Source: Streptococcus sp. HPH0090 (GTDB lineage: Bacteria > Bacillota > Bacilli > Lactobacillales > Streptococcaceae). From it: 64,000 nucleotides of DNA. A program made the position numbers and the translations under genes. This document shows positions 17,969-27,313 of this stretch, piece by piece. A model generated the notes under the pieces. It ran no database searches. It was not told the origin of the DNA and saw only the letters and a program-made list of their open reading frames with translations. The stretch covers positions 186,001 through 250,000 of the forward strand of contig NZ_KE150464.1 of assembly GCF_000411475.1 (NCBI RefSeq). Reading direction: 5' to 3'. Every line of letters begins with the position of its first letter. Position 1 is the stretch's first letter.

Positions 17969-18937
17969 ATGAAGAAGATTAAACTACTCAGTATCTTGGC
18001 ACTTTCAACATTGGCCTTGGGTGCATGTTCTTTAACGTCTAAAAAATCAGAATCTGCTTCTGCAACTACTGAGCAAACAACAGAAGAACCTAAAAAGGAA
18101 TCAGTAGAAGACAAAGTTACAAAAGATGCGGAAGTTCTTCTAGATTCAGTTCTTACATCAGACTCTGCACGTTTCAAAAAGGTTTATGGTGAAACCTATG
18201 AAAAATGGACTGACGCCGTAATTGCAGTACAAACAAGTGAAAAAATTAAAGATGATGGTCTTACACCAGCATCTACATACTCAGTACAATGGCACCAAGA
18301 TTTTCCTGTAGAGACACCTGAAGAAACAATTTCAGGTTTCTTAAAACAACGACGTAAAATGTTCCAAGAAATCGGTTCATATACAATTAAAGACGTGAAG
18401 GTTGATGAATCAGGTGACTCAGCAACTGTTACATTTAACTCTAAGAAGCTGCACTCTAAAGGTTTGGCATCATCTACAAGGGATGTACTTACTACTTTGA
18501 TTGGTGGAATTGATAACTTAGGTAAGTATAACAAAGCTGGTGCAGATGCTGATGTTAAACGTTACCAAACACTTATTTCTTATTGGATTTTTGAACATCT
18601 TTTCAGAAAAGATTTCAGTACTTATAATGATGTAGATCCTAACCTTGCTCAAACACCTTTCACTACTGGAGATTTTGACACAGAAATCAAATTGACAAAA
18701 GATAAGGATGGAAATTGGCTTATTTCTCAAGAAGACTATCGTACTCTTGCAACTGAGTTGATTGACAATACTGAAGGTTACGATAAAATCGTTCGTGGGA
18801 ACTCAGCAAAATCTACAGATAAGTCTAAAGATGCCGACAAATCTAAAGATGCCGACAAATCTAAAGATGCCGACAAATCTAAAGACGCCGATAAATCCAA
18901 AGACAAAGATAAATCAAAAGAAAAAAGTAACGTCTAA
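17969..18937 (+). CDS. Uncharacterised lipoprotein with Lys/Asp-rich repeat tail
   Basis: Secreted lipoprotein of 322 aa. The signal peptide ends in lipobox LGAC (Cys about residue 19), so it is expected to be lipid-anchored on the outer face of the membrane. A short Ser/Thr/Glu linker leads to a globular region (about 45-275) I do not recognise. The last ~45 residues are an 18-nt-periodic repeat encoding KSKDAD. ATG 17969 has TTGAGG as ribosome-binding site; an upstream in-frame TTG overlaps that site and is rejected. It stands alone between tRNA-Ser and mntH and ends at a strong terminator. Confidence 0.8.
   Translation: MKKIKLLSILALSTLALGACSLTSKKSESASATTEQTTEEPKKESVEDKVTKDAEVLLDSVLTSDSARFKKVYGETYEKWTDAVIAVQTSEKIKDDGLTPASTYSVQWHQDFPVETPEETISGFLKQRRKMFQEIGSYTIKDVKVDESGDSATVTFNSKKLHSKGLASSTRDVLTTLIGGIDNLGKYNKAGADADVKRYQTLISYWIFEHLFRKDFSTYNDVDPNLAQTPFTTGDFDTEIKLTKDKDGNWLISQEDYRTLATELIDNTEGYDKIVRGNSAKSTDKSKDADKSKDADKSKDADKSKDADKSKDKDKSKEKSNV
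18818..18925 (+). repeat. 18-nt in-frame tandem repeat in lipoprotein C terminus
   Basis: About six units of GAYAARTCTAAAGATGCC (last two degenerate: DKDKSK, EK), encoding DKSKDA repeats. In frame, so unit number can change without breaking the gene. Confidence 0.9.
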
Positions 18938-18956
18938 AATTTAAGATTTTAAAGAT

Positions 18957-18988
18957 AACAAGTAGTTCATGCTGAGCTACTTGTTTTT
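18957..18988 (+). terminator. Terminator after lipoprotein gene
   Basis: Stem AACAAGTAGTTCA / TGAGCTACTTGTT (one G-U) with 3-nt loop and T run. Confidence 0.85.
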
Positions 18989-19108
18989 GATTATGGCAGA
19001 GATTAAGCAAAACTAAGGAAACTTGTTTTGAGGCGTGATCTGATCTTTTTCTAAAATAGCCTGTCCAAGTCCTGAATTTTCTTAAGTTTTTATCATATTT
19101 TGTGTTGT

Positions 19109-19260
19109 AATTAAGGTGCCTTAAGAAAAATAATGAAAAAACTAAATGTTTTTCATATAGTTTTCATTTTTTGTGTTATAATTAAGGTGCCTTAAGAAAA
19201 ATATTAAGGTGCCTTAAGAAAAATAATGAAAAAACTAAATGTTTTTCATATAGTTTTCAT
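19109..19260 (+). promoter_or_regulatory. Duplicated mntH promoter/operator region
   Basis: The gap 18938-19341 holds no gene. A 57-bp segment at 19111-19167 recurs exactly at 19204-19260, with a partial copy between (19182-19203). Each copy begins with the perfect palindrome TTAAGG-TG-CCTTAA (19111-19124, 19182-19195, 19204-19217). The second box overlaps an extended -10, TGTTATAAT (hexamer 19177-19182). The first two boxes read AATTAA-N2-TG-N2-TTAA, the framework of ScaR/SloR/PsaR manganese-repressor sites as I recall it. Each long copy also carries the inverted repeat ATGAAAAA ... TTTTTCAT. Repressor identity is inferred. Confidence 0.65.
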
Positions 19261-19341
19261 TGTTTTAATAGTTTAAAGTCAATCTTATTTTTCTCTAATA
19301 GAAAATAATGAAAAAGTAGGTATAGAAAGAGGTAAGTATCT

Positions 19342-20676
19342 ATGTCTTCTCATAAAAAAGTGTCACTCTCTGAGATTAATCAATCTATCGATACTCCAAA
19401 TAACAATCATTTCTGGCAAAATTTAAAGGCCTTCTTGGGTCCGGGTGCTCTTGTCGCAGTTGGTTATATGGATCCAGGAAACTGGATTACCAGTGTAGTC
19501 GGTGGTGCTTCCTATAAGTATAGTCTCTTGTTTGTTATCTTGATTTCATCTCTCATTGCCATGCAACTTCAGCAGATGGCAGGAAAGCTAGGGATTGTAA
19601 CCCAGATGGACCTGGCTCAAGCAACAGCTCATCACTCACCAAAATGGCTTCGTTATAGCTTATGGGTGATTTTGGAGTTAGCCTTGATGGCGACAGACCT
19701 GGCAGAAGTTCTAGGTTCAGCCATTGCTCTCAATCTTCTCTTTAAGATTCCGATTATGATAGCCATCCTTTTGACGGTTCTAGATGTCTTTCTCTTATTG
19801 CTTTTGATGAAATTTGGCTTTAAGAAGATTGAAGCTATTGTGACAACACTGATTTTAACGATTTTAGCAATCTTTACTTATCTAGTAGCCTTGTCACACC
19901 CAAGTTTCCAGGGAATAGCTGAGGGTTATTTACCCAATTCGACCTTATTTGAGAGTCCTTTGCCAGGACATGAAAGTCAATTAACTTTAGCTCTGGGGAT
20001 TGTAGGTGCGACGGTTATGCCCCATAACCTCTATTTACATTCTTCCTTGTCTCAAACTCGGAAAATCAATCACAAGGACAAGGATGATGTTCGAAAAGCG
20101 GTGCGCTTTATGACCTGGGATTCAAATCTCCAGTTATCTTTGGCCTTTGTCGTTAACTCCCTTCTATTAATCCTCGGGGCGGCTCTCTTTTTCGGCCATG
20201 CATCCGATATTTCTGCCTTCTCTCAAATGTATAATGCCTTGCAGGATTCTACTATTGCAGGAGCTATAGCTAGCTCAACCTTATCAACATTGTTTGCCTT
20301 GGCTTTATTAGCCAGTGGTCAAAATTCGACAATTACGGGTACCTTGACTGGACAAATCGTTATGGAAGGTTTCTTGCATATGAGATTGCCTCAGTGGTTC
20401 ATTCGTTTGGCAACTCGTCTCTTTGCCTTGTTGCCTGTCATGATTGTAGCGGTTGTGTTTGGTCATCAGGAAAAAACCTTGGATCAGTTATTGGTCTATT
20501 CGCAGGTCTTTCTTTCAATCGCTCTTCCGTTTTCAATCTTCCCTTTGATTTATCTAACTTCTAAGAAATCACTGATGGGCGAATTTACCAATGCTAAATG
20601 GAATACCATCCTTGGTTATATTGTTTCCATTATCTTAACAATTCTCAATGTGAAATTGTTATTTGATATTTTCTAA
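19342..20676 (+). CDS. mntH: Nramp-family divalent metal (Mn2+/Fe2+) transporter
   Basis: Proton-coupled metal importer of 444 aa with about 11 transmembrane helices. The metal-binding motifs are intact: DPGNW in helix 1 and MPHNLYLHS in helix 6. Manganese is the usual substrate in lactic acid bacteria. The gene has its own complex promoter region with three palindromic boxes that fit a manganese-responsive repressor. The N-terminal cytoplasmic tail (about 35 residues) is typical. A tRNA gene on the opposite strand follows. Confidence 0.92.
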   Translation: MSSHKKVSLSEINQSIDTPNNNHFWQNLKAFLGPGALVAVGYMDPGNWITSVVGGASYKYSLLFVILISSLIAMQLQQMAGKLGIVTQMDLAQATAHHSPKWLRYSLWVILELALMATDLAEVLGSAIALNLLFKIPIMIAILLTVLDVFLLLLLMKFGFKKIEAIVTTLILTILAIFTYLVALSHPSFQGIAEGYLPNSTLFESPLPGHESQLTLALGIVGATVMPHNLYLHSSLSQTRKINHKDKDDVRKAVRFMTWDSNLQLSLAFVVNSLLLILGAALFFGHASDISAFSQMYNALQDSTIAGAIASSTLSTLFALALLASGQNSTITGTLTGQIVMEGFLHMRLPQWFIRLATRLFALLPVMIVAVVFGHQEKTLDQLLVYSQVFLSIALPFSIFPLIYLTSKKSLMGEFTNAKWNTILGYIVSIILTILNVKLLFDIF

Positions 20677-20710
20677 GAAATTCACCCGAGTTATAATACA
20701 AACATATAAG

Positions 20711-20746
20711 AAAAAAGATACCCAAGATTTCTTGGGTATCTTTTTT
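20711..20746. terminator. Convergent terminator, mntH / tRNA-Ser
   Basis: AAAAAAGATACCCAAG / CTTGGGTATCTTTTTT with a 4-nt loop; works in both directions. Confidence 0.9.
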
Positions 20747-20755
20747 GAAAATAAA

Positions 20756-20843
20756 CGGAAGACATGGGATTCGAACCCACGCACGCTTTAACACGCCTAC
20801 CGCGTTTCCAACACGGCCTCTTAAGCCTCTTGAGTAATCTTCC
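20756..20843 (-). tRNA. tRNA-Ser(GGA)
   Basis: 88 nt on the minus strand with long variable arm. Acceptor GGAAGAT pairs with GTCTTCC (last pair T-G), discriminator G. Anticodon arm CCGTG-TTGGAAA-CGCGG gives anticodon GGA (reads UCC/UCU). T arm GTGGGTTCGAATCCCAT. No encoded CCA. Confidence 0.96.
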
Positions 20844-20944
20844 ATTGTTTACTAACCTAGTCTACCATAAAGCCCTCTTTCTTGCAAATTTATTTAAAGT
20901 TGAGGATTCAGTGATAGAAAATGAAAGAAAGTGACAAAAAATGC

Positions 20945-20972
20945 TTGACTTTGATATTTTTTATGATAAAAT
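20945..20972 (+). promoter_or_regulatory. fruRKA promoter
   Basis: TTGACT (20945-20950), 16-nt spacer, extended -10 TGATAAAAT (hexamer 20967-20972). Confidence 0.7.
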
Positions 20973-20978
20973 GAATAA

Positions 20979-20992
20979 TGTAATCGTTAACA
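20979..20992 (+). promoter_or_regulatory. cre-like site (CcpA) of the fru operon
   Basis: TGTAATCGTTAACA fits the cre consensus TGWAANCGNTNWCA at every position. It lies at the predicted transcription start, directly before the AGGAGGT ribosome-binding site, well placed for CcpA repression in glucose. Confidence 0.7.
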
Positions 20993-21004
20993 GGAGGTAA
21001 ACTA

Positions 21005-21745
21005 GTGCTAAAAAGTGAACGAAAACAGGTGATTTTAGAAGAATTGAAACACCATAAAATCGTCTCTCTAGAGAAATTGGTAGGTTTGTTAGATACTTCA
21101 GAATCAACGGTCAGACGTGATTTGGATGAATTGGAGTCTGAAAATAAACTTCGTCGAGTGCATGGAGGAGCAGAGTTGCCTCACTCCTTGCAAGAAGAAG
21201 AAACCATTCAAGAAAAATCTGTCAAAAACCTTCAAGAGAAAAAGTTGATTGCTCAAAGAGCATCTTCCCTCATCAAAGAAAAAGATGTTATCTTTGTGGA
21301 TGCAGGAAGTACGACAGCCTTTCTCATTAAAGAATTGGAGCGAAAAGACATTACAGTGGTAACCAATTCCATTCACCATGCGGTTCAATTAGTTGATAAG
21401 CAAATCCCAACAGTCATTATCGGTGGTGGAGTCAAGATGACAACTGATGCCAGTATCGGAGGAGTAGCTCTCAATCAGATTAACCAACTGCACTTTGATC
21501 GTGCCTTTATTGGAATGAATGGTGTAGATGAAGGTTACTTTACAACTCCAGATATGGAGGAGGGCGCCGTCAAGCGTGCTATCTTAGAAAATTCTAAACA
21601 GACATATGTTCTAGCAGATTCATCCAAGATTGGTCAGTCTTGTTTTGCTAAGGTAGCTCCTATAAAACGTGCTATTGTCATTACAAGCAAGGGTCACGAG
21701 CTCTTGTCAGCTATCAAAGAGAAAACGGAGATAATAGAAGTATGA
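21005..21745 (+). CDS. fruR: DeoR-family fructose operon repressor
   Basis: 246-aa regulator. The N-terminal DeoR winged helix contains VSLEKLVGLLDTSESTVRRDL (split here for length: helix-turn-helix about residues 19-40), followed by the RRVHGGA hinge; the C-terminal sensor domain has DAGSTT and the phosphosugar-binding GGGVK. It probably senses fructose 1-phosphate. The start is GTG with a near-perfect AGGAGGT. Its stop overlaps fruK by four bases (ATGA), which fixes it as the first gene of the fruRKA operon and supports autoregulation. Confidence 0.93.
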   Translation: MLKSERKQVILEELKHHKIVSLEKLVGLLDTSESTVRRDLDELESENKLRRVHGGAELPHSLQEEETIQEKSVKNLQEKKLIAQRASSLIKEKDVIFVDAGSTTAFLIKELERKDITVVTNSIHHAVQLVDKQIPTVIIGGGVKMTTDASIGGVALNQINQLHFDRAFIGMNGVDEGYFTTPDMEEGAVKRAILENSKQTYVLADSSKIGQSCFAKVAPIKRAIVITSKGHELLSAIKEKTEIIEV

Positions 21746-22653
21746 TTTATACAGTCACACTCAATCCATCTATAGACTACATTGTTCGTTTGGACAAAGT
21801 GGAAGTTGGTAGTGTTAATCGTATGGATAGTGATGATAAGTTTGCTGGCGGTAAAGGTATCAATGTTAGCCGTGTCTTGAAGCGTTTGGATATTCCAAAT
21901 ACAGCGACAGGTTTCATCGGAGGCTTTACTGGAAAATTTATCACAGATACTTTAGCTGAAGAACAAATTGAAACGCAATTTGTCCAAGTGGCAGAAGATA
22001 CGCGTATCAATGTTAAGATTAAAGCCGACCAAGAAACTGAAATCAATGGGACAGGTCCTAATGTTGAGCCCGAACAACTTGAAGAGTTAAAAGCCATTCT
22101 TTCAAGTCTGACAGCAGAAGATACAGTTGTCTTTGCGGGTTCGAGTGCTAAAAATTTGGGTAATGTTGTTTACAAAGAATTAATTGCTTTGACGCGTCAG
22201 ACAGGCGCTCAAGTAGTCTGTGACTTTGAAGGTCAAACCTTGATTGATAGTTTGGATTATCAACCACTTTTAGTCAAACCAAATAATCATGAACTGGGAG
22301 CTATATTTGGAGTCAAGCTTGAAAGCCTTGATGAAATAGAAAAATACGCTCGAGAATTACTGGCTAAGGGTGCTCAAAACGTGATTATCTCTATGGCTGG
22401 TGATGGAGCCCTTCTGGTAACATCAGATGGAGCATACTTTGCTAAACCAATCAAGGGAACAGTGAAAAACTCAGTGGGGGCTGGTGACTCTATGGTTGCT
22501 GGATTTACGGGTGAGTTTGTCAAATCAAAAGATGCAGTAGAAGCCTTCAAGTGGGGAGTGGCTTGTGGAACAGCAACTACCTTCTCAGATGATTTAGCAA
22601 CTGCAGCATTTATTAAAGAAACTTATGAAAAAGTTGAGGTAGAAAAAAGATGA
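21742..22653 (+). CDS. fruK: 1-phosphofructokinase
   Basis: Converts fructose 1-phosphate, produced by the fructose PTS, to fructose 1,6-bisphosphate. 303 aa, PfkB/ribokinase family: N-terminal TLNPSIDY, the substrate-binding GGKGINVSR, and the catalytic GAGDSM with the general-base Asp near the C terminus. It overlaps both neighbours by ATGA, so all three fru genes are translationally coupled. Confidence 0.95.
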   Translation: MIYTVTLNPSIDYIVRLDKVEVGSVNRMDSDDKFAGGKGINVSRVLKRLDIPNTATGFIGGFTGKFITDTLAEEQIETQFVQVAEDTRINVKIKADQETEINGTGPNVEPEQLEELKAILSSLTAEDTVVFAGSSAKNLGNVVYKELIALTRQTGAQVVCDFEGQTLIDSLDYQPLLVKPNNHELGAIFGVKLESLDEIEKYARELLAKGAQNVIISMAGDGALLVTSDGAYFAKPIKGTVKNSVGAGDSMVAGFTGEFVKSKDAVEAFKWGVACGTATTFSDDLATAAFIKETYEKVEVEKR

Positions 22654-24605
22654 AAATTCAAGATTTATTGAGAAAAGATGTCATGTTACTTGATTTGCAA
22701 GCAACTGAAAAAACAGCAGCTATCGAAGAAATGATTCATAGCTTGGTGGAGCATGGATACGTGACAGATTTTGAAACCTTTAAAGAAGGAATTTTAGCGC
22801 GTGAAGCTTTGACTTCTACAGGCTTGGGCGACGGTATCGCTATGCCACACAGCAAAAATGCTGCTGTAAAGGAAGCCACTGTTCTCTTTGCTAAGTCGAA
22901 CAAAGGTGTTGACTACGAGAGCTTAGATGGACAACCAACTGACCTCTTCTTTATGATTGCTGCTCCAGAAGGTGCCAATGATACGCACTTGGCTGCCTTG
23001 GCAGAATTGTCACAATATTTGATGAAAGACGGATTTGCTGATAAACTTCGTCAAGTAACATCAGCTGATCAAGTCATTGAACTCTTTGACCAAGCTTCAG
23101 AAAAAGCTCAAGAACCAGTTCAAGCTCCTGCAAATGAATCTGGTGACTTTATCGTAGCAGTTACAGCTTGTACAACAGGAATTGCCCACACATACATGGC
23201 CCAAGAAGCTCTTCAAAAAGTGGCTGCGGAAATGGGTGTTGGTATCAAGGTTGAAACCAACGGTGCAAGTGGTGTTGGCAACAAATTGACAGCAGAAGAT
23301 ATCCGCAATGCCAAAGCTGTTATCATCGCTGCAGATAAAGCAGTTGAGATGGATCGTTTTGATGGTAAACCATTGGTGAACCGTCCAGTTGCAGACGGTA
23401 TTCGTAAGACAGAAGAGTTGATCAACTTGGCTCTTTCTGGTAATGCTGAAGTATATCGTGCTGCTAATGGAGCGCAAGCTTCAACAGCATCTAATGAAAA
23501 ACAAAGTCTAGGTGGTGCTTTCTACAAACACTTGATGAGTGGTGTATCTCAAATGTTGCCGTTCGTTATTGGTGGTGGTATCATGATTGCCCTCGCCTTC
23601 TTGATTGATGGTGCTTTGGGGGTTCCAAATGAGAGCCTTGGAAATCTTGGTTCTTACCATGAACTCGCTTCTATGTTCATGAAAATTGGTGGTTCTGCCT
23701 TCGGTTTGATGCTTCCAGTATTTGCTGGATATGTTGCTTACTCAATCGCTGAAAAACCAGGTTTGGTAGCCGGTTTCGTAGCTGGTGCTATCGCTAAAGA
23801 AGGTTATGCCTTTGGTAAAATCCCTTATGCTCAGGGTGGTGAAGCAACTTCAGCTCTTGCAGGAGTATCATCAGGTTTCCTTGGAGCCCTCGTAGGTGGA
23901 TTTATCGCTGGTGCCTTGGTGCTCTTGGTTAAGAAATACGTGAAGGTTCCTCGCTCACTTGAAGGTGCTAAATCAATCCTTCTCTTACCACTTTTTGGAA
24001 CAATCTTGACAGGCTTTGTCATGCTAGCTGTTAATATCCCAATGGCCGCAATCAACACTGGTATGAACAACTTCCTTGGTGGTCTTGAAGGTGGATCAGC
24101 TGTCCTTCTTGGAGTCGTTCTTGGAGGAATGATGGCTGTCGATATGGGTGGGCCTGTCAATAAAGCAGCCTACGTCTTTGGTACTGGTACTCTTGCAGCA
24201 ACAGTGGCAACAGGTGGCTCAGTAGCCATGGCAGCAGTTATGGCTGGAGGAATGGTTCCACCACTTGCAATCTTTGTGGCAACACTTCTCTTCAAGAATA
24301 AATTTACCAAAGAAGAACGTAACTCTGGTTTGACGAACATCGTTATGGGCTTGTCATTCATCACTGAAGGAGCGATTCCATTTGGTGCAGCAGACCCAGC
24401 TCGTGCTATCCCAAGCTTCATCCTTGGTTCAGCAGTAGCAGGTGGACTCGTTGGTCTTGCAAATATCAAGCTCATGGCTCCTCACGGAGGAATCTTCGTT
24501 ATCGCCCTTACTTCAAATGCTCTTCTTTACCTTGTCTTTGTCTTGGTAGGAGCAATTGTCAGTGGTGTAGTTTACGGTTACCTTCGTAAACCATTAGAAA
24601 AATAA
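22650..24605 (+). CDS. fruA: PTS fructose transporter subunit IIABC
   Basis: Imports and phosphorylates fructose at C1. 651 aa with domains EIIA (1-150; phospho-His67 in AMPHSKN), EIIB (about 165-265; phospho-Cys174 in ACTTGIAHTYMA) and EIIC membrane domain (about 285-645) carrying the ITEGAIPFGAADP loop. All components needed after HPr are fused in one chain. The start overlaps fruK by four bases. A terminator follows. Confidence 0.95.
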   Translation: MKIQDLLRKDVMLLDLQATEKTAAIEEMIHSLVEHGYVTDFETFKEGILAREALTSTGLGDGIAMPHSKNAAVKEATVLFAKSNKGVDYESLDGQPTDLFFMIAAPEGANDTHLAALAELSQYLMKDGFADKLRQVTSADQVIELFDQASEKAQEPVQAPANESGDFIVAVTACTTGIAHTYMAQEALQKVAAEMGVGIKVETNGASGVGNKLTAEDIRNAKAVIIAADKAVEMDRFDGKPLVNRPVADGIRKTEELINLALSGNAEVYRAANGAQASTASNEKQSLGGAFYKHLMSGVSQMLPFVIGGGIMIALAFLIDGALGVPNESLGNLGSYHELASMFMKIGGSAFGLMLPVFAGYVAYSIAEKPGLVAGFVAGAIAKEGYAFGKIPYAQGGEATSALAGVSSGFLGALVGGFIAGALVLLVKKYVKVPRSLEGAKSILLLPLFGTILTGFVMLAVNIPMAAINTGMNNFLGGLEGGSAVLLGVVLGGMMAVDMGGPVNKAAYVFGTGTLAATVATGGSVAMAAVMAGGMVPPLAIFVATLLFKNKFTKEERNSGLTNIVMGLSFITEGAIPFGAADPARAIPSFILGSAVAGGLVGLANIKLMAPHGGIFVIALTSNALLYLVFVLVGAIVSGVVYGYLRKPLEK

Positions 24606-24620
24606 TCACAAACACATTCA

Positions 24621-24655
24621 AATGACTGAACACGAAAGTGGGCAGTCATTTTTTT
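24621..24655 (+). terminator. fruA terminator
   Basis: Stem AATGACTG (24621-24628) / CAGTCATT (24643-24650), 14-nt loop, T run. Confidence 0.75.
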
Positions 24656-24683
24656 AACCTCTCGAAAAGTTCATGAAATATGG

Positions 24684-24689
24684 TATAAT
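24684..24689 (+). promoter_or_regulatory. ftsK extended -10, possible leaderless start
   Basis: TGGTATAAT extended -10 with TATAAT ending six bases before the ftsK ATG; no ribosome-binding site fits in between. No good -35 is visible. Confidence 0.5.
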
Positions 24690-24695
24690 AGAAGC

Positions 24696-27026
24696 ATGGC
24701 AAACAAGAATACAAGTAAAACAAGACGTAGACCGTCTAAAGCGGAATTAGAAAGAAAACAAGCGATTCAACGAATGTTGATTTCCTTAGCTTTGGCTATC
24801 TGTTTAATTTTTGCAGCTCTCAAATGGGGAGCAGTCGGAATTACTGTTTATAACCTAATCCGCTTACTCGTGGGGAGTTTGGCTTATCTAGCTATTTTTT
24901 CTCTGCTAATCTATCTATTTTTATTTAAGTGGATTCATAAACAGGAAGGCTTGTTAGCAGGTTTCTTCTTCATTTTTTCAGGCTTGCTTCTCATCTTTCA
25001 AGCATATCTCGTCTGGAAATTTAGCATGGCAAACGCTGTTTTCCAAGGGACTGCCGGTCAAATTTTTAAAGATTTAACTAGCTTTCAAGTAACTAGTTTT
25101 GCTGGTGGAGGTTTGATAGGGGTTATCCTCTACATTCCGGTAGCTTTTTTGTTCTCAAACATTGGTACCTACTTCATCGGAGCAATCTTAGTCTTAATCG
25201 GTGCTCTTTTGATCAGTCCATGGTCTATCTACGATATCGCTGATTTTCTCTCAGCTCGATTTGCTATCTGGATGGAACGCCATGAGCAGAAAAAACAAGA
25301 ACGCTTTATCAAGCGTGAAGAAGAAAAGGCACGAAGAGAAGCAGAAGAACAAGCAAGACTTGAGAAAGAAAGAGAAGAGCAGGCTTTGATTGATATGCCT
25401 CCTGTAGATATGGAAACTGGAGAAATATTATCAGAAGAGCCACTGCACGATTTTCCTCCACTTCCAGAGGAAGAATGGGTAGAGCCTGAGATTATTCTCC
25501 CTCAAGCCGAGTATGAATATCCTGAAGAAGTTGACCTTCCTGAGGAAGAAGTTTTCCCAGAAGAGGATGACGAAGAAGTAGAAGTCGATTTTTCTGCTAA
25601 AAAAGCCTTAGAGTATAAACTCCCAAGTTTGCAACTTTTTGCACCGGATAAACCTAAAGATCAGTCTAAAGAAAAGAAAATCGTACGAGAAAATATCAAG
25701 ATTTTGGAAGAAACCTTCGCAAGTTTTGGTATTAAAGTAACGGTTGAAAGAGCAGAAATTGGGCCATCCGTTACCAAGTACGAAGTAAAACCTGCTGTAG
25801 GTGTTCGTGTCAATCGCATTTCCAACCTAGCAGATGACTTGGCTCTTGCTTTGGCTGCCAAGGATGTCCGTATTGAGGCTCCAATTCCAGGGAAATCTTT
25901 GGTTGGTATCGAAGTTCCGAACTCTGAAATTGCAACTGTATCCTTCCGTGAACTTTGGGAACAATCACAAACAAAACCTGAAAATCTTTTAGAAATTCCT
26001 CTTGGGAAAGCAGTTAACGGAACAGCTCGTAGTTTTGACTTAGCTAAAATGCCTCACTTGCTAGTTGCAGGTTCTACTGGTTCTGGTAAATCCGTTGCAG
26101 TTAATGGAATCATCGCAAGTATTTTGATGAAAGCACGCCCAGACCAAGTCAAATTCATGATGGTCGATCCAAAGATGGTTGAGCTTTCAGTATACAACGA
26201 TATCCCTCATCTCTTGATTCCAGTTGTTACCAATCCACGTAAGGCTAGCAAGGCATTGCAAAAGGTTGTTGACGAGATGGAAAACCGCTATGAGCTCTTT
26301 GCTAAAGTCGGCGTTCGAAATATCGCTGGTTTCAATGCTAAGGTAGAAGAGTTTAACGCTCAGTCTGAATACAAACAAGTACCGCTACCTTTAATCGTTG
26401 TGATTGTCGATGAGTTAGCTGACCTCATGATGGTTGCCAGCAAGGAAGTAGAAGATGCTATTATCCGTCTAGGACAAAAGGCGCGTGCAGCTGGTATCCA
26501 TATGATCCTTGCAACCCAACGTCCTTCAGTAGATGTTATCTCTGGTTTGATTAAGGCCAATGTTCCGTCTCGTGTAGCTTTCGCTGTTTCATCAGGAACA
26601 GACTCACGGACGATTTTGGACGAAAATGGGGCTGAGAAATTGCTTGGTCGAGGAGATATGCTCTTTAAGCCAATCGATGAAAACCATCCAGTTCGTCTCC
26701 AAGGTTCCTTTATTTCAGATGATGATGTCGAGCGTATTGTGAACTTCATCAAGGCCCAAGCAGATGCTGACTATGATGAAAGCTTTGACCCTGGAGAAGT
26801 GTCCGAGACTGAAGGCGACTTTGGTTCTAGCGATGATGCTGGAGATCCACTCTTTGAAGAAGCAAAAGCCCTTGTCATCGAGACACAAAAGGCGAGTGCT
26901 TCTATGATTCAGCGTCGTTTATCAGTTGGTTTTAACCGAGCAACTCGATTGATGGAAGAATTAGAGATGGCTGGTGTTATCGGCCCAGCTGAAGGTACTA
27001 AACCTCGAAAAGTCTTACAACAATAA
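24696..27026 (+). CDS. ftsK: DNA translocase FtsK/SpoIIIE
   Basis: Septal hexameric motor that clears chromosome ends at division and activates dimer resolution. 776 aa: four N-terminal transmembrane helices (about 25-185), an acidic/charged linker rich in Glu (about 195-320), the motor with Walker A GSTGSGKS and Walker [16 protein letters not shown], and a C-terminal gamma winged helix (about 710-770, [17 protein letters not shown]). Length matches pneumococcal-type FtsK. The ATG lies six bases behind a TATAAT, with no Shine-Dalgarno sequence. Confidence 0.95.
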   Translation: MANKNTSKTRRRPSKAELERKQAIQRMLISLALAICLIFAALKWGAVGITVYNLIRLLVGSLAYLAIFSLLIYLFLFKWIHKQEGLLAGFFFIFSGLLLIFQAYLVWKFSMANAVFQGTAGQIFKDLTSFQVTSFAGGGLIGVILYIPVAFLFSNIGTYFIGAILVLIGALLISPWSIYDIADFLSARFAIWMERHEQKKQERFIKREEEKARREAEEQARLEKEREEQALIDMPPVDMETGEILSEEPLHDFPPLPEEEWVEPEIILPQAEYEYPEEVDLPEEEVFPEEDDEEVEVDFSAKKALEYKLPSLQLFAPDKPKDQSKEKKIVRENIKILEETFASFGIKVTVERAEIGPSVTKYEVKPAVGVRVNRISNLADDLALALAAKDVRIEAPIPGKSLVGIEVPNSEIATVSFRELWEQSQTKPENLLEIPLGKAVNGTARSFDLAKMPHLLVAGSTGSGKSVAVNGIIASILMKARPDQVKFMMVDPKMVELSVYNDIPHLLIPVVTNPRKASKALQKVVDEMENRYELFAKVGVRNIAGFNAKVEEFNAQSEYKQVPLPLIVVIVDELADLMMVASKEVEDAIIRLGQKARAAGIHMILATQRPSVDVISGLIKANVPSRVAFAVSSGTDSRTILDENGAEKLLGRGDMLFKPIDENHPVRLQGSFISDDDVERIVNFIKAQADADYDESFDPGEVSETEGDFGSSDDAGDPLFEEAKALVIETQKASASMIQRRLSVGFNRATRLMEELEMAGVIGPAEGTKPRKVLQQ

Positions 27027-27054
27027 ATTGTTTGAAAATAGAATAAAAATTCAA

Positions 27055-27114
27055 GAAATTACCTTTGAGAAATGGGGAGGATTTTCCCTAAATTTTTTAA
27101 GGTGATTTCTTTTT
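27055..27114 (+). terminator. Large hairpin terminator after ftsK
   Basis: Outer stem GAAATTACCTT (27055-27065) / AAGGTGATTTC (27099-27109), inner GGGGAGGA / TTTTCCCT, then a T run. The rest of the 327-bp gap holds the promoter and cre of the next gene; no ORF seen. Confidence 0.7.
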
Positions 27115-27209
27115 GTATGCCTATGATTATAGGTATTTTTGTAGTAAAAAGACTTTCAGTTTGGTTCGAAATTTAGAATTTACTTTTACTAATTTTAACT
27201 AATATTGTA

Positions 27210-27238
27210 TTGATTTTTAAACTAGTTTTTGATATATT
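27210..27238 (+). promoter_or_regulatory. Candidate promoter of the protease-GH101 gene
   Basis: TTGATT (27210-27215), 17-nt spacer, TATATT (27233-27238), about 115 bp before the ATG in very AT-rich DNA, so only tentative. Confidence 0.4.
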
Positions 27239-27313
27239 AAAATGGTATAAGAAATATTTATATGTTTAAAAAATAAGCGAAAAAAATGAAGGGGGTTATT
27301 TTTTAAGAAAAAA

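Noticed and set aside
24170-24475. Long antisense frames across fruA and other genes
   Set aside because: Frames lie opposite strongly conserved genes and have proline/serine-rich shadow composition; no start context.
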